DNA of 13,614 nucleotides, from positions 1 through 13,614 of the forward strand of contig JADFJB010000122.1 of assembly GCA_022566355.1 (NCBI GenBank), read 5' to 3'. Origin of the DNA: a candidate division KSB1 bacterium. Its GTDB lineage: Bacteria > Zhuqueibacterota > JdFR-76 > DREG01. Below, in pieces: positions 1-7,114 of this stretch (its first letter is position 1; every line of letters starts with the position of its first letter). The notes below the pieces were generated by a model. The model saw nothing but the letters and a program-made list of their open reading frames with translations, made no database searches and was not told where the DNA came from. Position numbers and translations under genes: made by a program.

Positions 1-154
1 TAACGTTTCAATTTCGGTTGCATCCTTAGTTGCGATAAATGCGGCTGCATCCATTTCCCCTGGATTATTTCCCAAAATAAACCCTGGATTTGTTGTAATG
101 ATACCAGCAATTAATTGGCTGTTGCCGCGAGCTTTACGATAATATCCGGGTTAC
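1..154 (-). pseudogene. Out-of-frame C-terminal continuation of the SBBP protein
   Basis: Read in the frame shifted by one base relative to the upstream gene, this stretch is open from about 150 to the window edge. It encodes PGYYRKARGNSQLIAGIITT, then TNPGFILGNNPGEMDAAAF. This joins naturally to the upstream LDPT and completes a domain seen after SBBP or fibre-like repeats in FCB bacteria, as I recall the family (EPGDVVELDPT, PGYYRKA, AGIITT, PGFILG). The upstream frame instead reads VTRILS and stops. Removing one base from GTAA at 151-154 would restore D-P-T-E-P-G-Y-Y. The 3' end lies outside the window. Confidence 0.75.
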
Positions 155-1876
155 GGTAGGATCGAGCTCAACAACGTCGCCAGGTTCGACAGGTTCGGAA
201 ACATTGATACGCTCGGCCATGTCGGCGCCGTCAGGAATGAAGGAGCCGTCAGCGAACACATCACCGGTGGAGCGTTCTACACGGAATACCAGCCCGAATT
301 GTTCATTGTTCAGGAAACGAGCGACAAATATATCGGGTCCTCCTGCACTAGTCAAAGTTGTTTCGTTAACATTATTTATACCAAATGTTGATAATTCGCG
401 AAAATGACCCGTTGCGAGAATTGAGCCTGACAAATCAACGGCTATTCCCTTGCCGAGATCGCTATTTGAACTGCCGTTCCGTACTACCCATGAAAAAGTT
501 CCGTCAACTATATATTTGGCAACAAAAATATCAGACTGGTCATCAAACGGTTCTAGAGATGTTTCATTGATTTCGCCAGGGCCAAAGATGACGGATCCAT
601 GGAATCCGCCTGTCAGGAAACTACTTCCAGAGGAGTCTACGTCAATACTGGGGCTGAAAGTTTGACCTAACCCACCAACTAACCCACCAATTCGTTTTGC
701 CCACATCAGAACGCCGACACTGTCGTACTTGGCAATAAAAATATTTGTTATAACATTGCCTGGGGCCGTAAATGTGATTTCATTTATCTCACCAGCAGCA
801 AATGTGACAGATCCGGCAAATTCACCAGTGAGGAAGATATCCCCAAACCGGTCAACAACAATATTTCTGGGACCAACGCTAGATCCTAAGATATCCTTCG
901 CCCACGCGAGTTCGCCATCATTGGAGAATCTGGCCACAAAACTCTTGGGGATTGTGGTCTCGGTTGGTTCACCAATTCCAATTGTGCCAGGGGTACTGAA
1001 GTAACCGATTGCATAGATATTACCTGCTTCGTCCGATGCAACGTCGGTTCCGTGGTCAGACCCAGATCCACCTGTCTGTTTGACCCAGATAAATTCTCCA
1101 TCGCTAGCATATTTAGCTAAGAAAGCATCGTTACTAGCACTTTCACTGTCGACGCCGTTCAACATAGTTTCGTTCGGATCACCGGAGCCAAAAATTGCCG
1201 GATGAAAGAAAGCACCTGATAAGTATACATTGCCATCACTATCAACCGCAAGGCCTTCCTGATCCATTCCATCGGTACCTCCGGCCTGTTTCACCCAATC
1301 CAGTTCGCCGTCGTTTTTTAACTTCGCTACAAAGATATCTGTATTTCCGAAAGATGTAAGCGTGGTTTCGTTTAGCTCCCCAGAGCCGAAAGTAGCCGAG
1401 CTTTGAAATATACCAGCAATGTAAACGCTGCCAGAGTTTTGGACTACAATGTCTTGTCCATGGTCAATAGTACTTCCGCCCGCACGCTTGGCCCATATCA
1501 ATTCACCAAGAGTAGTGAATTTTGCTGCAAATATATCAGTAGAACCAGCGCTTGTTAGAGTTATTTCGCTAGCTTGGCCCTTTCCAAAAACTACTAAATC
1601 GGCAAAGGTACCTGTCACATAAACGTTGCCCTCACTATCGGTTGCAATTGCAAGACCTTGATCTAACCCTGTTCCACCGATTTGAATGGCCCACTGCAGG
1701 TCTTGTGCAAAAATAGGAACTTGCAAAACTAATATGAGAAGGCCGGTAAACAAAGCTGCAGTTTTCGGCTTTAGTCGTTGAACTGCCAGTTTTAACACTT
1801 TTATTATGTAAATCCCGCACTTAATACGCCACAACCAAAACCAGTAATTATCCATTTTCATAAAGTTAAATTGCAA
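134..1876 (-). CDS. Secreted SBBP-repeat beta-propeller protein, frameshifted near its C-terminus
   Basis: This protein is probably exported and structural or adhesive; its function is unknown. A basic stretch (about residues 29-38) followed by a hydrophobic core (TAALFTGLLILVLQVP) and an A-Q/D site near residue 58 look like a signal peptide. Seven repeats follow from residue 60 to about 525, each opening with W-[AV]-x and carrying a D-x-x-G-[NS]-[VI]-[YF] strand, an F-G-x-G-E-x-N-E-T-x-L turn and an [IA]-F-[VL]-A-[KR] strand. This matches the SBBP (seven-bladed beta-propeller) repeat. Residues 527-580 begin a different C-terminal domain (GDVFADGSF, DGADMAERI, EPGDVVELDP), which stops early at 134 because of a frameshift near 152. 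The start is uncertain. The frame opens at a TTG (1876), with ATGs at 1861 and 1855 and a GTG at 1798. The only good ribosome site serves an out-of-frame ATG at 1887, so a one-base deletion near 1878 is suspected. The gene continues past the left edge in another frame. Confidence 0.8.
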   Translation of the reverse strand: MQFNFMKMDNYWFWLWRIKCGIYIIKVLKLAVQRLKPKTAALFTGLLILVLQVPIFAQDLQWAIQIGGTGLDQGLAIATDSEGNVYVTGTFADLVVFGKGQASEITLTSAGSTDIFAAKFTTLGELIWAKRAGGSTIDHGQDIVVQNSGSVYIAGIFQSSATFGSGELNETTLTSFGNTDIFVAKLKNDGELDWVKQAGGTDGMDQEGLAVDSDGNVYLSGAFFHPAIFGSGDPNETMLNGVDSESASNDAFLAKYASDGEFIWVKQTGGSGSDHGTDVASDEAGNIYAIGYFSTPGTIGIGEPTETTIPKSFVARFSNDGELAWAKDILGSSVGPRNIVVDRFGDIFLTGEFAGSVTFAAGEINEITFTAPGNVITNIFIAKYDSVGVLMWAKRIGGLVGGLGQTFSPSIDVDSSGSSFLTGGFHGSVIFGPGEINETSLEPFDDQSDIFVAKYIVDGTFSWVVRNGSSNSDLGKGIAVDLSGSILATGHFRELSTFGINNVNETTLTSAGGPDIFVARFLNNEQFGLVFRVERSTGDVFADGSFIPDGADMAERINVSEPVEPGDVVELDPTVTRILS

Positions 1877-1884
1877 TTTCTTGC

Positions 1885-1898
1885 CATATTATCTCCTT
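1885..1898 (-). promoter_or_regulatory. Strong ribosome binding site and ATG in front of the SBBP gene, out of frame
   Basis: AAGGAG (1898-1893 on the minus strand) stands five bases before an ATG at 1887-1885. That ATG reads M-A-R-N-C-N-L-T-L and stops at a TGA overlapping the in-frame ATG at 1861 (ATGA). Adding one A to the AAA at 1879-1877 would instead join it to the main frame as M-A-R-K-L-Q-F-N-F. So this is either the true start followed by an indel, or a nine-codon leader coupled to the gene. Confidence 0.6.
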
Positions 1899-2165
1899 CC
1901 CCAAATTGTCGGTTCCCTAATTTCGCACCAAGTTTTTGGGGTGATTTTATTAGTAAAATAGAGAATTTTAATCTTTTAGTCAAATGGTTTCTGAAATATT
2001 TTGATTAATTTATGAAAGTGGAATTTTTTATTATAACCATTCGAATACTCTAATGAGGTTATAAACGACTAATGGGTATAAGTAAAAAGGCAAAAGTAAA
2101 AAATAATCTCTTGGGTGTGAGAAGTTTGTGGAGTTTATGCTTTATACAAATAGATGTTCCAAACC

Positions 2166-2726
2166 CTAAACATGCAACGTATGTATAAAATTACGCCCAT
2201 AAGAAATAATCGTAATTAAGACACTAGCCATGGCCAAGATAGTCAAAGGAAAATAAAGAAAAGATGCTTCAAACATATAACTGATGATTAACAACCCGAT
2301 AAATGTAACCGCCCATTTTCCGTAAATGTTACTGACCGTAATAAATTGTTTCTTTCGCATGACAATAAATGACATGGCCAGGATAATCACATCGCGTGCA
2401 ATAATAACCACTACAATCCATAATGGCATCCCTTTATATAGAAATGTAAAGAGTGCGGCAAATATAGTGACAATCTTATCAGCCAGTGGATCTAAGATTT
2501 TCCCCATCACAGAAACCTGGTTCAGTTTTCGGGCGATATAACCATCTAAAAAATCCGAGGCAAAAGTCCAAACTAGAACGATACCAAGATAAATTTGGTT
2601 CTCTGTAGTCGCGGGCGCTTTAATCAATAACAGGATGAATGGCAAAGCCAGTATTCTGCTGATTGTAAAAAAGTTAGAGACCGTCCAGATTCGCCGTTCT
2701 TCGGGTGGGATGTTTAGTTTTGCCAT
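2166..2726 (-). CDS. pgsA: CDP-diacylglycerol--glycerol-3-phosphate 3-phosphatidyltransferase
   Basis: This integral inner-membrane enzyme is predicted to transfer the phosphatidyl group of CDP-diacylglycerol to sn-glycerol 3-phosphate, giving phosphatidylglycerophosphate, the committed step to phosphatidylglycerol and cardiolipin. The full CDP-alcohol phosphotransferase signature is visible: D58-x2-D61-G62-x2-A65-R66-x8-G75-x3-D79-x3-D83, with the metal-binding aspartates. It is preceded by the typical N-terminal NFFTISRILALPF segment. Several hydrophobic helices follow, and the 186 residues are normal for PgsA. The start at 2726 fits the family, although no clear Shine-Dalgarno is seen in front of it. 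Another alcohol acceptor in the same superfamily is possible, but the length and N-terminus favour PgsA. Its substrate is the product of GpsA, encoded further right in the window. The gene stands alone, with 278-350 base gaps on either side. Confidence 0.88.
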   Translation of the reverse strand: MAKLNIPPEERRIWTVSNFFTISRILALPFILLLIKAPATTENQIYLGIVLVWTFASDFLDGYIARKLNQVSVMGKILDPLADKIVTIFAALFTFLYKGMPLWIVVVIIARDVIILAMSFIVMRKKQFITVSNIYGKWAVTFIGLLIISYMFEASFLYFPLTILAMASVLITIISYGRNFIHTLHV

Positions 2727-2765
2727 AATTTTATTCAGGTGTTTAGACTTTAGGCTATTAGGTTG

Positions 2766-2894
2766 TTAGGTTTTGCGCATTGCTCTAATCAAAGCGCCTA
2801 AGACCTTTTCAGGTCTCTCTTTAGTTGCTTGATACATTATCAATGCCAATTCGTCGGCTAACTCAAAAGCTCGAAGCTTCGTATGATCTCGCAT
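2766..2894 (-). pseudogene. Internally deleted four-helix-bundle (23S rRNA IVS-type) protein remnant
   Basis: A 42-codon frame starts at ATG 2894 with MRDHTKLRAFELADELALIM and YQATKE, the characteristic first helix of the four-helix-bundle family first noted in 23S rRNA intervening sequences. It then jumps directly to EKVLGALIRAMRKT and a TAA, which resembles the last helix of the same family (KVLxxLIRSLRK). About 75 central residues of the usual roughly 120, including the RRAAVSVPSNIVEG segment, are absent. The reading frame is kept across the junction, so a short peptide could still be made, but the bundle cannot form. A weak AGGA lies eight bases before the ATG. The family assignment is from memory of its conserved ends. 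Confidence 0.7.
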
Positions 2895-2934
2895 GTGTGT
2901 TCCTACTACAGCCTAAAAAGCTACAGCCTATCTA

Positions 2935-3060
2935 CCTGAATCGTTACAATCAATCAAAATAATGGGTTGAAACCACCATGGGTGAAGAGAACGAAAAATC
3001 GTAAATTATTCTTTGCGTCCTCAACGACCTTTGCGGTTTCAATTCTTTTTACCCACAAGT
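2935..3060 (-). other. Non-coding stretch resembling a degenerate dispersed intergenic element
   Basis: No usable reading frame is present. On the minus strand the stretch reads AACCGCAAAGGTCG, then GACGCAAAGAATAATTT, so CGCAAAG occurs twice about 18 bases apart. This style (ACCGCAAAGG...GACGCAAAGAA...TTTCGTTCTCTTC) is familiar from dispersed intergenic sequences of Bacteroidota/Chlorobiota-type genomes. The identification rests on memory only. A 10-base direct repeat, CTACAGCCTA, at 2906-2915 and 2921-2930 lies just beside it. Confidence 0.3.
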
Positions 3061-3079
3061 ACAAGACAATTTGTCGCTG

Positions 3080-4423
3080 TTATCCTATGATTGGAGAGCC
3101 AGTTATCACTTGAACGATTTCATTGACTATAATAAAAAAGACTACAACTACGGCAATGATAAATATCACTTTAACAACCATAGTGGAAGGCCGTTTCCCG
3201 ACGCGTCCTTCCATTATTTCATCTAGAAATTTGGGAAGACCCCAGCGGTAAACAATGAATATGGCTGTAAGCAAACCGCCAATGGGGAGCATATACTTTG
3301 ATGAAGCGGCATCGAGAAAACCAAAGACGTTGCTATAGAGCGAACAAAGGATACCCACCACGAAAATCACACCGCCAAAAGTATAAGTCGCCTTTGAACG
3401 GCTCCAACCTTTTTGATCAATAAAATAAGCTGTAACTACTTCCAGAATTGAAATCGCTGATGTGAGGGCTGCAAGAAAAAGAACGAAAAAGAATAACCCG
3501 CCCCACAACTGCCCGCCACCAGGAATATTTGGGAAAACAGTCGGCAATACAGCAAAGACTAAACCTGGACCCTGACCTGGATCTGCACCAAGAGCAAAAA
3601 CCGCGGTAAAAATGGCTATGCCTGCCAACAGCGCAATAGCGGTATCTACCCCAATTACGATAATCCCTGATTTGAGCAAGTTCTGATCTTTGCCTAAATA
3701 ACTCCCGTAAGTAATCATAGTCCCCATTCCTAAACTAATCGTAAAAAAGGAATGGCCAAGCGCAAGAACAATACTTTGAGGCGTGAGATCGCTAAACTTG
3801 GGTGAGAATAAAAACTCTATTCCCTTCATTCCGCCCGGCAGGGTTAATCCGCGGATGACCAATAAAATCAGAATAATTACAATCATTGGCATCATGATTT
3901 TACTCCACTTCTCAATACCTCCTTTGACGCCTTTTACAATAATAAATATAGTAAGTGACATGAATATTATATGCCAAAAAAGTGGCTCCCAGGTACTGGA
4001 AGTAAACGCATTAAAAACCTCACCTGCAGCTTCCGGGTTTCCGGATAAGCTTTCAAAGCCGGTCGAGATCGCTAAATATATATACTTGATCGTCCAGCCG
4101 CCAATCACACTGTAGAAGGAAAGAATAACAAAAGCGGAGGCCACTCCTAAAAATCCAATAAGCTTCCATTTGGTTTTTGGCACTAATTTTTCGAAAGCCC
4201 CGACAGGGCTCAATTGTGTTTTCCGCCCGATAACAAACTCACTTAACAGGATTGGCAGTCCAACAACTGCAATACAAATGAGATAAACCATAGTAAAAGC
4301 AGCGCCGCCGTTTTCTCCGGCAATATAGGGGTATTTCCAGATATTTCCTAATCCTACCGCAGAGCCAGAAGCTGCAAGTATGAAACCTGCTTTACTGCCC
4401 CATTTTTCCCGGCTTGATTCCAT
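3080..4423 (-). CDS. Sodium-dependent transporter of the neurotransmitter:sodium symporter (SNF) family
   Basis: This is a predicted inner-membrane Na+-coupled symporter of the LeuT fold, probably importing an amino acid. The N-terminus carries the family hallmark in TM1, GSAVGLGNIWKYPYIAGENG (about residues 20-39), whose unwound part binds Na+ and substrate in LeuT. It is preceded by the basic, tryptophan-containing REKWGSK that forms the inner gate in this family. Further hydrophobic segments run to the C-terminus, about 11 in all. The 447 residues match bacterial 11-TM members such as MhsT rather than the 12-TM LeuT (about 520). AAGGAG stands seven bases before the ATG at 4423, which fixes the start. 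A sigma-70-like promoter candidate lies about 220 bases upstream. The substrate cannot be read from sequence alone; hydrophobic amino acids are the usual cargo. Confidence 0.93.
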   Translation of the reverse strand: MESSREKWGSKAGFILAASGSAVGLGNIWKYPYIAGENGGAAFTMVYLICIAVVGLPILLSEFVIGRKTQLSPVGAFEKLVPKTKWKLIGFLGVASAFVILSFYSVIGGWTIKYIYLAISTGFESLSGNPEAAGEVFNAFTSSTWEPLFWHIIFMSLTIFIIVKGVKGGIEKWSKIMMPMIVIILILLVIRGLTLPGGMKGIEFLFSPKFSDLTPQSIVLALGHSFFTISLGMGTMITYGSYLGKDQNLLKSGIIVIGVDTAIALLAGIAIFTAVFALGADPGQGPGLVFAVLPTVFPNIPGGGQLWGGLFFFVLFLAALTSAISILEVVTAYFIDQKGWSRSKATYTFGGVIFVVGILCSLYSNVFGFLDAASSKYMLPIGGLLTAIFIVYRWGLPKFLDEIMEGRVGKRPSTMVVKVIFIIAVVVVFFIIVNEIVQVITGSPIIG

Positions 4424-4642
4424 TGTTTTTCTCCTTAATGATGATTTATAACATATGAAGAAGGGAATTCAATTTCAGAAACTACTTGTAACTAATGATT
4501 TTAATTCGTCTTTCCAAGTATACCTTAAATGCGTAAATTAAGATCCTTAAAATTTAATTCGAATATACACATTTTGAGGTAAACCACAAGTGGAATTTTA
4601 TAATGGTTGGGATATTACTGATTTAACGGACTTAAAACCAGA

Positions 4643-4672
4643 AATATAGATTTCAAATTTAGTTCAGGTCAA
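4643..4672 (-). promoter_or_regulatory. Candidate sigma-70-like promoter for the SNF transporter gene
   Basis: On the minus strand, TTGACC (4672-4667) and TATATT (4648-4643) are separated by 18 bases, just after the stop of the YpdA-like gene and pointing at the transporter. The implied leader is about 210 bases and contains no other obvious structure. The FCB group often uses diverged promoters, so this is tentative. Confidence 0.35.
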
Positions 4673-4683
4673 TTCAAACCCAA

Positions 4684-5655
4684 TTATTTTTGCTCAACAA
4701 TCAGCTTATTTTTGATTGCATTTATAATGACAGGTGCGTGTAGCCTACCGTTTTCTATAAAAATTTTATTTGCATTAGCACCTGCTTGTATCGCTCCGGC
4801 GATATAGATATCTTCAACATTGGTTTCGCCGGTATCCGGATCAAAATCCGGAACCAGAGTTTGGTCGTTAATGTTGATTCCCATATTGCGCATGAAGTCA
4901 AAATGCGGCTGGTAACCAATTAAGGCTAAAACTGCATCTGCCGGGATTTCTTCTGTTTTGTCATTTGAATTGACTACAATCGATTTGCTTTTGATTTCTT
5001 GAACCGTAGCGTTAAAAATACCTTTAATTTCATTCCGTTTTAGTCGATTTTGAATATCCGGAACCACCCATTTTTTTACACCCCTGCTTAATTCACTGCC
5101 ACGATGGATTAAGGTAACTTCAACGTTGTATCGATATAATTCCAGGCCCGCTTCCACAGCAGAATTATTTGCCCCAATGATTGCTACTTTCTTTTTAACA
5201 TATTTATGCGGATCCGAATAATAGTGGGAAACATGCGGCAAATATTCACCGGGAACACCGAGGTAGTTCGGATTGTCATAAAATCCTGTTGCAATAATGA
5301 CTGCTTTTGATTGGTAAACTCCCGAACTTGTTTGAAGTGAAAACTCACCATCGATATTGTTTATGGTTTCAACTTTCGTATCCAATTTCACATCTAATTG
5401 ATAGTGCTGGGTTACTCTCCAATAATATTTTAATGCATCGACTCTCTTGGGTTTCTCTCCTGAAATAATAAAAGGTATATCTCCAATTTCTAACAGCTCC
5501 GGGGTTGAGTAAAACGTCATGTTTTGCGGAAAACAATAAACTGAATTAGTTAATAAACTCTTTTCTAAAACGACATATGACAATCCATGCTTTTTAGCTT
5601 CTATTGCACAAGCCAGTCCAACAGGTCCAGCGCCAACAATCGCAACATCAATCAC
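4684..5655 (-). CDS. ypdA: YpdA-family NAD(P)H flavin oxidoreductase (putative bacillithiol disulfide reductase)
   Basis: This is a cytosolic flavoprotein related to thioredoxin reductase. The FAD-binding Rossmann motif GAGPVG is at residues 8-13, and the second dinucleotide motif, VAIIGANNSAVEAGLEL, is at about 157-173 for NADPH. A C-terminal FAD contact, VEDIYIAGAI, lies near residue 285. Only two cysteines are present (in LACAIE and VYCFPQ) and there is no CxxC, so it is not a thioredoxin reductase. The GANNSAVEA motif and the length (323) fit YpdA, which reduces oxidised bacillithiol using NADPH in Firmicutes; whether this organism makes bacillithiol is not shown here. AGGAG stands about eight bases before the ATG at 5655. 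The terminator of the apt operon lies just upstream, so the gene needs its own promoter in 5656-5690 or depends on read-through. Confidence 0.85.
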   Translation of the reverse strand: MIDVAIVGAGPVGLACAIEAKKHGLSYVVLEKSLLTNSVYCFPQNMTFYSTPELLEIGDIPFIISGEKPKRVDALKYYWRVTQHYQLDVKLDTKVETINNIDGEFSLQTSSGVYQSKAVIIATGFYDNPNYLGVPGEYLPHVSHYYSDPHKYVKKKVAIIGANNSAVEAGLELYRYNVEVTLIHRGSELSRGVKKWVVPDIQNRLKRNEIKGIFNATVQEIKSKSIVVNSNDKTEEIPADAVLALIGYQPHFDFMRNMGININDQTLVPDFDPDTGETNVEDIYIAGAIQAGANANKIFIENGRLHAPVIINAIKNKLIVEQK

Positions 5656-5687
5656 AAATTACTCCTAGATATAATTTTTTTTCAATT

Positions 5688-5715
5688 AAAAAAACCCACG
5701 AGCATAAATCGTGGG
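5688..5715 (-). terminator. Rho-independent terminator of the asnS-apt operon
   Basis: On the minus strand, CCCACGA (5715-5709), a seven-base loop and TCGTGGG (5701-5695) form a perfect seven-pair stem, followed at once by seven T (5694-5688). It lies 95 bases after the apt stop codon and 33 bases before the YpdA-like gene. Confidence 0.92.
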
Positions 5716-5809
5716 CTCAAGTCTAACCTTATTATCGTAATAAAAAAAGAAGTCTAAATCGATATTTTATGAACGAATGGGGAAACCCTTAATATTAATG
5801 ACAAAACAG

Positions 5810-6334
5810 CTAGTCACCATCATATTCTATTAAACAATAGCGATCATATCGATTCACTTTTTCACTCCCTTTTAAAAATGTCAAATCGATTAAATAAGCA
5901 ATCCCGACGATAACGCCGCCCAATCGTTCAATCAATCGTGTTGCGGCTTCCATCGTACCCCCGGTTGCGATTAAGTCATCGATGATCAAAATATTTTGTC
6001 CGGGCATGATGGCATCGGAGTGGATTTCCATTGTGTCAGTACCGTACTCCAATTCATATTCTTCGGAAATCGCATCCGCAGGGAGTTTGCCGGGTTTTCT
6101 AATCGGGACAAAACCGACTCCCAATTTATAGGCTAGAGCCCCGCCAAAAATAAACCCCCTCGACTCGATTCCAACAATAATGTCCACATGTCTTGACCGG
6201 TATTTTTCATCAAACTTATCGATTACTTCTGCGAAACTCTTGCCATCTTTCAATAATGTGGTGATATCTTTGAATTGTATACCAGGTTTAGGAAAATCCG
6301 GTACATTTCTTATTCTTCTCCTTAATTTATCCAT
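5810..6334 (-). CDS. apt: Adenine phosphoribosyltransferase
   Basis: This cytosolic enzyme salvages adenine: adenine plus PRPP gives AMP and pyrophosphate. The PRPP-binding motif ILIIDDLIATGGTMEAA (about residues 115-131) has the two acidic residues and the TGGT loop of type I phosphoribosyltransferases. The N-terminal VPDFPKPGIQFKDIT (11-25) and the IESRGFIFG segment (56-64) are diagnostic of Apt. At 174 residues it is normal length. It is the last gene of the asnS operon, 14 bases after the acylphosphatase stop, and is followed by a strong terminator. Only a modest GGGA precedes the ATG at 6334, so translation may lean on coupling. Confidence 0.96.
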   Translation of the reverse strand: MDKLRRRIRNVPDFPKPGIQFKDITTLLKDGKSFAEVIDKFDEKYRSRHVDIIVGIESRGFIFGGALAYKLGVGFVPIRKPGKLPADAISEEYELEYGTDTMEIHSDAIMPGQNILIIDDLIATGGTMEAATRLIERLGGVIVGIAYLIDLTFLKGSEKVNRYDRYCLIEYDGD

Positions 6335-6348
6335 AATGGTATCCCATT

Positions 6349-6624
6349 TTAAAAATCAATAGAAAAGCCTGAATATTTATTGCTATATTCCTGCCATTTT
6401 ATTTCCAGATTAGAAACTCTGGACAAACTCGGCCCAATTTTCATTTCCTTTGCAAAATCCTGGATCAAGCCCTTCTCCCCTTCAACTTCTATATAAACAC
6501 GGCTATCGACAAGATTTTTTACCATACCGTCCAGTCCGTAATTTTTTGCTGTACGAACCACAAAAAAACGGAATCCAACTCCCTGGACAACACCACCAAC
6601 CCATATTTTTGCAAATGCTTTCAT
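6349..6624 (-). CDS. acyP: Acylphosphatase
   Basis: This small cytosolic enzyme hydrolyses acyl phosphates to carboxylate and phosphate. The signature GVVQGVGFRFFVV has the phosphate-binding Arg at residue 19, and GLDGMVKNLVDSRVYIEVEG places the catalytic Asn at residue 37. The usual N-x-x-D-G-x-V is N-L-V-D-S-R-V here, a mild deviation. The length of 91 and the C-terminal YSGFSIDF agree with the family. AGGT stands close before the ATG at 6624. It lies between the TIGR00725-type gene (37-base gap) and apt (14-base gap), so it is almost certainly cotranscribed with them. Confidence 0.94.
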   Translation of the reverse strand: MKAFAKIWVGGVVQGVGFRFFVVRTAKNYGLDGMVKNLVDSRVYIEVEGEKGLIQDFAKEMKIGPSLSRVSNLEIKWQEYSNKYSGFSIDF

Positions 6625-6661
6625 TTTAACCTAAAGTTAGAATCAATTTGTAATGTTACAT

Positions 6662-7114
6662 TCAACCCATCAATTCAAAAGCCATTTGCACAGCCTCTTT
6701 TGCAGATTCGGCTCGATGAATATTCTCAGAAATATCCCATGTATTTATGCCAATAACAGGAATACCGAGTTGCAACGCATAAGATATTTCAGATAAAGTA
6801 CCATACGATCCGTCGATTGCAATAATTGATTGTGAGCTTCGAACGACCATAATGTTTCTGCCAATTCCCATCCCTGTGACGATAGGGATATCGACATAAT
6901 CGTTCGCTTCGACTCGAGAATCACCAGGCAAAATACCAATCGTGAGCCCAGATTCAGCTTGTGCTCCGCGACACGCAGCTTCCATTACTCCTCCACGCCC
7001 ACCGCAAACAAGTGTAGCTTCTGCTTTAGCAATTTCTCGACCGACTTCTTCGGCTATCGATAAACTCTCAGCAGCAGCTTGTACACCACCAATGACACCA
7101 ATACAAATATTCAT
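6662..7114 (-). CDS. TIGR00725 family protein (LOG/SLOG-like Rossmann fold)
   Basis: This is a 150-residue protein of the LOG-related superfamily that includes cytokinin-activating LOG enzymes and 'lysine decarboxylase-like' proteins. Visible marks are the N-terminal IGVIGG strand-loop, [15 protein letters not shown] (residues 37-51), and [17 protein letters not shown] (101-117), which corresponds to the PGGxGTxxE nucleotide-binding motif. The P-G-G is replaced by I-D-G-S, as is typical of the TIGR00725 branch. The biochemical role is not established; nucleotide or nucleotide-sugar binding is a reasonable inference. Its ATG overlaps the asnS stop (ATGA, 7114-7111), so translation is coupled to asnS. 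Confidence 0.85.
   Translation of the reverse strand: MNICIGVIGGVQAAAESLSIAEEVGREIAKAEATLVCGGRGGVMEAACRGAQAESGLTIGILPGDSRVEANDYVDIPIVTGMGIGRNIMVVRSSQSIIAIDGSYGTLSEISYALQLGIPVIGINTWDISENIHRAESAKEAVQMAFELMG

Noticed and set aside
204-1004. Several plus-strand open frames opposite the SBBP gene
   Set aside because: They are antisense shadows of a repetitive minus-strand gene and show no family features.
134-1640. Repeats at DNA level across the SBBP gene as a possible tandem array
   Set aside because: The periodicity is that of the seven protein repeats; the DNA copies are diverged and explained by coding.
1888-2165. Possible small gene or terminator between the SBBP gene and pgsA
   Set aside because: AT-rich, with no convincing frame, stem plus T-run or family match.
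4684-5655. Thioredoxin reductase
   Set aside because: No CxxC redox pair is present; only two separate cysteines exist.
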